Of a stretch of 64,000 bases of DNA, positions 56,881-64,000 are shown in pieces. Source of the DNA: Eumeta japonica. Lineage: Eukaryota > Arthropoda > Insecta > Lepidoptera > Psychidae. The stretch is taken from NCBI GenBank assembly GCA_005406025.1, contig BGZK01001259.1, positions 62,001 to 126,000 on the forward strand, given 5' to 3'. A model generated the notes under the pieces. It ran no database searches and had not been told where the DNA came from. It saw nothing but the letters and a program-made list of their open reading frames with translations. Both the position numbers and the translations under genes were made by a program. How positions within the stretch are numbered: the stretch's first letter is position 1; every line of letters begins with the position of its first letter.

Positions 56881-57119
56881 TAATCTTATAGCATTAAATT
56901 TAAGCTAAATATAAGTCCCATTAGAACTAGGCATTTTATGGCATAAAATTATCTTAGGGTTCGTTTAAGTAATAATTCTATGCATAAACTAAATTTTATT
57001 CAGACCTTTTTAATAGATATAAAGTTAATTAATATTCATTCCACTAGAACCGTGCATTTTCCTAGATAAAATGTAACCTATCTGACTCTTCGACACATAA
57101 CTTTTAGACAATCATATCA
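56881..57119. other. AT-rich spacer
   Basis: Nothing recognisable. Confidence 0.4.
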
Positions 57120-57780
57120 CATCAATACCGCATAAAAGAACGGCAAATCAAAGAACGCGCTCCCACGTTTAAAACACCAATTAGATTTCAACATTGATTT
57201 CGTGATGATAACCCTAGCGCAACTGGAAAACACAAAATATTTCCATACAAATGATCGCTTTCAACGAGTCTGACACGGTCACAGAACGATGCGGACCTCT
57301 TTTAAAACGTATCAAGTTCGCCACAAACAACTGCGCAGTGTCCGAATTTAACAAACCTGAATATATTCCGACTTGAAACTCGCCCCGAGTACAACAACAA
57401 AGTAGGTGGTATATCACGCAATAATCCCGCTCGAAATAAATTAAAGAGTAAAGTCGCCGGCGCCGCCCGCCCGCCCGCGTTCCACATTAAACTGTGTGAT
57501 CTATCGCTCCCGGCACGATGACCGTCATTTTTCTCTGGACAAATTTTTCTCCGTCGCAGTTTTTTTTTTCTTTTCTCTTTTCTTTTGTCGAGGGCCCGCC
57601 TCACCCTGTTCCTTCCATAAACAATTTTCGAGTGTGTCAATAGACACGCTGTCGATGAACGTTTTGTACTTCGCGTGTCCACGTCGGACGAATGCGACTT
57701 TCACGAGGCGCAGTCCGTTCGTAGTGCTGCCAGAGGTTTGATGTCAATTTAGAAGCCTCGTAGTCTCAAAGCCACAGTTT
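57120..57780. promoter_or_regulatory. Long GC-moderate island with a CpG core
   Basis: About 650 bp of non-repetitive DNA with a core CGCCGGCGCCGCCCGCCCGC (57453 on). Around it are TCGCTTTCAACGAGTCTGAC and GTCCACGTCGGACGAATGCG. The minus strand is open for 126 codons and is Arg/Lys-rich, with no family match. It is the longest such island in the window and the best single target for a conservation check. Confidence 0.4.
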
Positions 57781-58389
57781 TTGAAAATTCCGGATAATAA
57801 AACACGGATGAGTGCGAATGGGAGTCGCGACCTGAGGGTTCCGTACAAATTTAAATAGGTATGTAAGCAACTTCATGTACCATGAATTTTCGACTATTCA
57901 TTTCTGTTTACAATACCAATTCTTTGACTTTTGCTCTTCTTCAAAAACGTTTTTAATTTTTTTGAATATCTGAATTTTTAGGAAATCTCAAATTTTCTTA
58001 ACAGGACATCAATAAATGTTCGTCCATATATCAATCTACATAACGTTCCATATTCTAAATGCAACTGAACCTTTGTGATCACTTTTATTTCTATTCAATA
58101 TACGTTAATTAAAAATTAACGATTTTGGGATTTATTCCTTTACTTATGCTATAAGAACTTGCTTTTCGCCAAATTTTTATGATTTACCTGATAATGTAAC
58201 AAATTCGCTCATTAGACTTATGGGAAATACCTTACAGGTTTTGATTTAATTGCAAGTGCCAAAATATAATCATAAATGGCTGTATATATATATATTACTA
58301 TTTGATCTGATAATTAATTTGGCCAAAACAAAACACGTCTATTGTAGTCTGTTTGTTCTTCCTACTTAACAAATGTTCTTAACTGAAGA
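57781..58389. other. AT-rich spacer
   Basis: No gene; A/T homopolymer-rich text. Confidence 0.4.
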
Positions 58390-58960
58390 CAATGGACCGG
58401 AAATTGGTACGGATAAGTCATACCCACGTGCAGGCCGATACAATACATGCAACAATAGAAAAAAAAACGAAAAATACTCCTTACATTGGGAATTCTAACT
58501 CTGTGAATAATTTACAAATGAAGAATTTACAAATTTTACACTTATCCCCATGGACGTCACCTTTTATTCCACGAAAATTATGTCAAAACAAATAGCCGTA
58601 TTTTTTTAATATCGCAAACTGAACCTGCAATATAGAAATGACGCTATTGGCGTTTTCTATAACAAAACGTCCTTTGTTCATGAAAATTATAAAGCTGGAC
58701 ACTTACTAAGTAATATCGGGAGATGGCCATGCATGGTACCGATCAACTTAGAAATCTTAAACGAAGGATTAATTCCAATATCCAACAAGAAATACAATGA
58801 CTTCATGGATGTGTTACAGTTTTTATTATATTATTGTCACGACTATTATAAAAAATTCCCTCATTCTGCTAATACAAACGACTATCCCGAGGATGATGAT
58901 GATGATTCATTTAACAGTTTAAGTACTTTATTATTTACTATCCTAAAGGACTTGTAACAT
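58390..58960 (+). pseudogene. Transposase-like protein relic, two open pieces
   Basis: The first piece (58392-58595) begins with a fragment reading HTHVQADTIHATIEKK. The second (58733-58957) reads NEGLIPISNKKYNDFMDVLQ, then YCHDYYKKF and an Asp run at the C-terminus with a stop at 58955. Between them the frame NDAIGVFYNKTSFVHENY is also coding-like. From memory this order (a 'GHTHMEVDSIHA' block, then 'G...YK..F', then 'PIS..KY.DL...LPF.P...H.FY..L') occurs in a transposase-like protein family abundant in insects. The function is not certain. Two frame breaks suggest a dead copy. Confidence 0.4.
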
Positions 58961-59354
58961 ATTTAATAATCACTAATAAAAGAACATAAAATGAAAAATA
59001 TGAAGCACACTGTCCCGTCCTATATTCATCAATAACATTAGAAATATAGTTTATACATATGTAAAAAAATGTTCAACGTATGTATATAAACATTTAACAA
59101 TAAGCAAAAATATACAAGCTTTAATATCGAATGAATAAAGGCTTAAAATTATGTTTAAATGCCTCTGGTGTAAAATTGGGCAATTATGAATTAAGACACT
59201 ATGAATTAAGACATATGTACATGTGTGTATGAGTGTGTGACTGTATGTTTGCATGTGTGTGTATGTATGCCTGTGTATATATATCATTCCCTTACATGAG
59301 ATCATGGATATTTAAAAAAATTGAAAAAGGTGGTACTTAAAAAGATTAAAGATA
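58961..59354. other. AT-rich spacer
   Basis: A degenerate (TG)n-rich patch at 59210-59280; no gene. Confidence 0.4.
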
Positions 59355-59604
59355 GTGGCGTAATTGGACTCCGTGTGTCGCGACGCTTTAAAAGGAAAAA
59401 GTTTGACGGTCGAAATGTCATGTCACCGAGCTTGACGCGAACTCGTCAGCATAAATGTTTTCGTTTTGCATTTTTACTTAAAACTGGGGACAAAACGAAA
59501 ACATTTATGCTGACGAGTTCGCGACAACTTCGGTGACATGACATTTCGAGCGTCAAACTTTTTCCTTTTAAAGCGTCGCGACACAAGGAGTCCGGATACG
59601 CCAC
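59355..59604. mobile_element. Full-length hairpin MITE, 114-bp arms
   Basis: The arms 59355-59468 and 59491-59604 are reverse complements with 8 mismatches in 114 bp (about 93% identity) and no gaps, around a 22-nt loop. Ends are GTGGCGTA / TACGCCAC. The 7 bases outside each end (AAAGATA and AAAGATG) nearly match and may be the target duplication. No coding capacity; the 71- to 106-codon open frames across it are incidental. Confidence 0.9.
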
Positions 59605-60853
59605 AAAGATGTATAATAAGGTCCATGTATAAACAGAATTATGCAATTCTACTAAACTTAAATATGCGAATGAATTTTTTATCAACATTTCATTTATTTC
59701 ATCGCATAATGTACACATTGCAAACACGCAACATAAACATCTGCACGGGTCCACAGCTAGATACAACCAAAAAATATTTGCTTTTGTAAGTCTAAACGGG
59801 TGGCACTCAAACTGCTATAAATAGATTAATTTCAATTTCATTTTGCTAATAAATATAGCATAATTACATAGCATAAATAAATTTAACTTAAGAAATTATA
59901 AGCAGTCTAATAAACCTCGTTAACAGCTGGAAACATTACAAGAACAATTGTTATGTCAGGTTTTACCACACCACTCCTCCTTACAATCCTTTTGTTTAAG
60001 ATTGAGGGGCCTAAACCCAAAGCCTTCCACTCTAGTTCAGTTCGGGTCAGGGGCCGTAACCGGCGGATTACAGTGTCCCCCGAGACAAGGAACGAGTGCT
60101 TAATTTGACCTAATTATTGAACTAAATTATTGGTCACTCGGACCTTGGTTAGAATCGAACGCTGCATCTTCTGGATCCGAAACGACCTCTTCAAGCACTG
60201 AGATGAGTACGATTATATAAATATAAATCAAAATTTTAGCAGCAGCTATGTGGGTAGTAACAAAATCATTAGTTAGGTCCGTCTACGAAATGAAAAGACA
60301 ATATTGACTCGGGCCGCTGAGCTGGTGTTCGACCGGACCACACGAAGTGTATATTACTTTGATAAAATATAACAAGGATTCAATGTCAGATGCAGTGGCA
60401 AGAGAAATTAAAATTACTGTTTTATTCAAAATTTGAGATAAGTCACCTAAATCTGTCCAACAAAATAAAAATTTTCTTTACAATCGGGTGCCTTTTGCTC
60501 GTTACCTTGACTAATTAATAACCGACTTCCAAAATGAACATTTCATTAACAATGCTAAACAAACATTTTAACTTAAGTTTTAAGCAAACTTTTAAAATAT
60601 TTGTCTTCGGGTCCTTTTTTTTATAAGTTAATAATTACGATACATCTCTTTCAAATATTTTTATTATTGGTGGCTAGTTGTACACTTTTGAATTTTTTCA
60701 ATATTCTTATAGATGTAAAATTTCGTTACAATTCGTTAATTGCGCAATTCTTGTATATGAATAAATTTGTAACTATGTTAGTATTTTTTTATAAGCGTTG
60801 CTTTATAGCGTCTTCTCATAGAACTGTTTTGCTGCTGTAATATTGGATGCTTA
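59605..60853. other. AT-rich DNA with a repeat-like GC patch
   Basis: The part 59990-60200 is GC-richer (GGTCAGGGGCCGTAACCGGC, AATCGAACGCTGCATCTTCT). The second piece resembles a degenerate reversed tRNA-type promoter segment, so an old SINE is possible. No gene elsewhere. Confidence 0.35.
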
Positions 60854-61110
60854 CAGTGGTGTGCTTCAAACTGTCATATGCAATAGTTAACTGTTAATTG
60901 TTAATGTTAAAACTAATCATGTCGAAATATCGGTAATCTTAGAAATATTGACATTTTTGACATTAATTTAATGTTACAAATGCTAATATCTATAAGATTA
61001 CCTGAGTTAACAGCCAATTATGAAATTAAAACAATGTATTTTTACGTGTTTAGCTTTTAACTTTAACAGTTAACTGTTATTTCAATTGGGAGTTTGAAGT
61101 ACACCGCTCT
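60854..61110. mobile_element. Palindromic MITE, about 257 bp
   Basis: AGTGGTGTGCTTCAAACT at the left end is mirrored by AGTTTGAAGTACACCGCT at the right. The inner pairs AGTTAACTGTTAA / TTAACAGTTAACT and GGTAATCTTAGAAATATT / AATATCTATAAGATTACC continue the symmetry to a centre near 60975. The whole element folds back on itself with small indels. Confidence 0.75.
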
Positions 61111-62120
61111 TACAGTTCTGAAGTACCAACGTACTTAACGTGACGGTCTCACCGACAGATGGCATTACATTACAAACTACATGATTGACATGAAAGCAGA
61201 TATCAAATAAATTTTTCATGTTATGTATTCTATGTGCATTACGTATCTAAATGTTTGTTATTAGAAATAAAGTTCGGAAAACGACGGGCAAAGCTCGATT
61301 GCCCGAGTACTACTAATAATAACAAGAAAGTTTTCAGCAAAAGAACATTCTTTTTTAGGTTAAGTCCACGGTCCATGTGAACTTACAACTTAGATAGTTT
61401 TATAAGTGTTCATTTGCAAATCAACGCTGCTACCCAGTGCAATGTATGAGTTCTTCTTGTGACTAGCCAAACTATTTCTGAGCTTTGGATACCTGGGCAT
61501 TTTCATTCGCAACACTACCGCAATCACACGATCACTACTTCCGTATGTATCGATGTCGTCTTACCAGTGCTCGAATCGAATCTCTGAACGCTCAACTTAG
61601 ATGATATCATCAAACAGGTTGCGATCGAGGGAGTACTTCGTTATCTCTAAATAAATTTCAAACCGCAGAATAAATTTAATTGATCATTACAATCTTGTTA
61701 ACGCATCGACTTTCCTTTCATTCTATCCCCTTGAAAAATAAAACCGTCGGAGCCTTCCTATCTTTTTCCTTTACGAGTTTGTTAGGCGCAAAATTGCGAT
61801 GAGGATTGCTTATTTTTTTTTTCTAAATAAGGAAATAATTATGTATAGTCCCTAATGTAAGTACGCCATGGATGGGAATTTCACACCGCGCCGAGCAAAC
61901 GAAAAGTGAAGTGAGTAAATGTGTTTCCAAAATAAAATTGTCGCTGCACGGCTTATGTCGAGTTAATACCCATTTCTCAGGAAAAAAATTTCTGTTAAAC
62001 GTGATGACGTTTATGTGAGTAATTCTCTACACAAACATTCTTTTACACAAATGGTATCTTTATGTAACGTAATATGAAATCATATTTTATGCACGCTAAA
62101 TAATTAGCACACATTGAATA
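61111..62120. other. AT-rich to GC-moderate DNA, no gene
   Basis: The part 61480-61640 is GC-moderate and non-repetitive (CATGAAAA-free text such as ATGTATCGATGTCGTCTTAC) and could be regulatory. No exon is recognised. Confidence 0.35.
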
Positions 62121-62345
62121 TTTTTCATATTGAGGGTTCCGTGCCTAAAGGAACCCTAAATAAGAACCCTTGTAAGATCATTTCGTTGTCCTCTGTCTGT
62201 CTGTCAAGATTTCTTATCTCAGGGATGCGGAGAGGTAACAACTTGAAACTAATATCAAATACTTAGATTTGTGATCCCTTGAGGCTTTAAAAAATCAAGG
62301 TTCTAAAGCAACATATTCAAATAATACTGCTAAAATACTGCAATT
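62120..62345. repeat. GGTTCCGTACC family fragment
   Basis: GAGGGTTCCGTGCCTAAAGG, CCTCTGTCTGTCTGTCAAGA and TCTTATCTCAGGGATGCGG follow the order of the lepidopteran repeat with CTGTCCGTCTGTCTGTCACC and TATCTCATGAACCGTG. Confidence 0.5.
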
Positions 62346-64000
62346 TATGTTTTATATTTGGAAATTTGAAGGTAAGTCATAAATTATAGAGTACTTCCTC
62401 TTAACCTAGCATTATGAAATTTGGCATGAAAAAAGGTCTTACGGCACAACTAAATAAAAAAGTCTGAAAATCGTGATTTGTAGCTATATCATATGTTGTT
62501 TTTATGATTATAGACTCATACTTTCAATAGGAGTATGGACTGTAATGTAGATAAAAAAGTTTGGAAAATCCAAAAGTGCACAACTCACACGCATATTACA
62601 TTACAAGAGAATAAATGGAGTGACAATTAGAAAAATAATGGATTTAAGAAAAATTGTTGAAAAACTTTTTGTTAATGCATTGACAACCAACTGTGAATCT
62701 AAGCAATCTTTTCTTCGATTGTACAAAATAAAAATGGTATGCAATATTTTTCGGTAGTAAGTAACCCACCTCCACGCTCTTGCCACCACGAATAATAGGT
62801 ACGTTGTTTTATTGATAATAATACATGACACAAATAAAAATTAACATTGTTTTTTTCTACCATTTTTGTAAAAAATTAATTCTCCTTTTTTTATTATTTA
62901 ATGCTATTAACTGGTTTACTTAATACAGTAATTTATTTTGTATTTTTCCTATAGTGGCGTCACCTAAAGGTGTAAAGAATTTTAAAAAAAACGGTCGATG
63001 CGAAACGATGAAAGAAGAACACGTATGTAATAAAAAAGAGATTAAAATAGTGACAACAATTTTTACAAGAGAAAAACTAGAGAACTAGTTCGTTATTCAT
63101 TAATAATTATTAAACGGTTGCGAGTTTAATAAAAAAAATAAATAGAGATGCTCCTTCAAATATCTGGAAACATAATTAATACAATTTATCTTAATCCATT
63201 GTTTATATTTCTTTAAATCGTGAAGATCTACCGACGTACACACCAACGGACGGCAACACATATATTTTTCAATTACGATTTTCATTATGTAATCTGACAT
63301 AAATCGATTAGAAAATAAAATACTCTTATAATTTAATGTCTCTAGTTACTTAAACATTAATAATGAAGTCGATTCAACATCTAGTTTAAAGTATAAAAAG
63401 TATTTTTTATGTAACGAAACTGAAGTATGCCCATATATTGAGAGGAGAGCACTCTCATACGCTGCGCGTTGTGAGTCGTGCATAATATGAGATAACATTT
63501 TTGAACATCCCGCTCTATACACTTAAGATTTTTAAAAGTTCAGGTATTACTTTAAAAAGTCTCTTTTTCGTATAAAATAAAAGCTTCGGAATTCCTGCGG
63601 CCAATATCTCTCCACTATTGATATCGAAAACAGACAAAGATCATCGAATTTCTTGATGGCAGAAACGTGTACATACATAATTAAGTCTGTACGGAAGCCT
63701 CAAGGTACGAGTCCTATTCACACTTGTCCGGTTTATTTTTTCATATAGTGTATACGTATTACTCCGACATTATCGATATCTTTGCTTTCAATTTCATGTT
63801 GCAATACAATGTGCTCAATATTATGATAACGAATTTCAGGAGGAAAAGCGCTTTTACACAACCATCGTTAAATTACATTCGCAACATTCGTTGAACGAAA
63901 TAACCATACGTGTAGACAGACTGCTTATGGCGTATTTCTTTCCGCTCTCATAAAATCTACTACTTTGCGTGAGATGTTATAAATTTTTCATGAATTCACT
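62346..64000. other. AT-rich end of window
   Basis: The part 63460-63720 is GC-moderate and non-repetitive (ACGCTGCGCGTTGTGAGTCG, AATTCCTGCGGCCAATATCT) and resembles the other possible conserved blocks. No gene is supported; the short minus-strand frames at 62.6-62.8 and 63.1-63.3 kb are unremarkable. Confidence 0.35.

Noticed and set aside
56553..56891. 112-codon frame on +
   Set aside because: It reads the pyrimidine-hexamer repeat on its non-coding strand.
57302..57682. 126-codon minus-strand frame as a gene
   Set aside because: No homology, no splice context, and Arg/Lys-rich as expected from composition; kept only as an island.
59321..59789. Frames of 71-106 codons on both strands
   Set aside because: They cross the hairpin MITE, whose mirrored arms keep frames open on both strands.
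60140..60180. Possible tRNA gene (AATCGAACGCTGC)
   Set aside because: Only a weak reversed B-box-like word; no cloverleaf could be drawn.

Overview
The window looks like nuclear DNA of a moth or butterfly. It is about 65% A+T and interrupted by many decayed transposable elements. Several families match repeats I know from Lepidoptera: the 'GGTGATCAC...CATCAGGTG' SINE/LINE-tail family, the family ending in 'GGTTCCGTAG...GGAACCCT' with a CGGACGGACAGAC core, RTE-type LINE 3' ends, and the 'CGCGGGCAAAAGCTAGT' element. There are no rRNA genes, CRISPR arrays, operons or bacterial features, and I could not recognise any tRNA. This identification rests on pattern recognition, not a database search.

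The one host gene I can assemble with confidence is in the first 8.5 kb on the + strand. Three phase-0 coding exons (1316-1510, 5729-5887, 8302-8415) join into a 155-residue secreted cystine-knot protein, glycoprotein hormone beta-5 (GPB5), the beta subunit of insect thyrostimulin. The framework has ten cysteines, a CGGWC (CxGxC) motif, the block VADWEFPYK and a C-x-C. Intron 1 holds a dead mariner and a GC-rich putative TIR element. Intron 2 holds a reversed SINE-type copy. A poly(A) signal follows the stop by about 50 bp. The alpha partner GPA2 was not seen.

From 9 to 37 kb the window is mostly mobile-element debris. It holds a degenerate tandem array (12.64-15.1 kb, nine units of about 280 bp) whose units share a protein-like segment, an RTE-like LINE 3' end (20.7-21.4 kb, minus), a second mariner lineage (22.5-23.2 kb), and a 4-kb DIRS-like tyrosine-recombinase retrotransposon (about 23.75-27.86 kb). 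The DIRS relic shows Gag-like, RT (YLDD), RNase H and recombinase remnants and a repeated motif in its 5' part. Further dispersed repeats, LINE tails and a MITE follow.

From 37 kb to the end no host exon is recognisable. GC/CpG-rich, non-repetitive islands (37.8, 41.3, 42.4, 43.5, 46.2, 48.4, 49.4, 55.6 and 57.3 kb) stand in AT-rich DNA and look like conserved non-coding or promoter DNA of an unseen neighbouring gene. Between them lie an LTR-retrotransposon relic (38.3-39.4 kb), a transposase-like relic (58.4-59.0 kb), microsatellites, two small tandem arrays (103-bp units at 50.0-50.7 kb; 66-bp units in a 132-bp dimer at 53.8-54.1 kb) and several full-length fold-back elements (44.5-45.6, 59.36-59.60 and 60.85-61.11 kb).

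The points most worth following are the repeat array with coding-like units, the long palindromes and the 80-nt hairpin at 29.8 kb as possible small-RNA sources, the 5' repeats of the DIRS-like element, and the series of GC islands.
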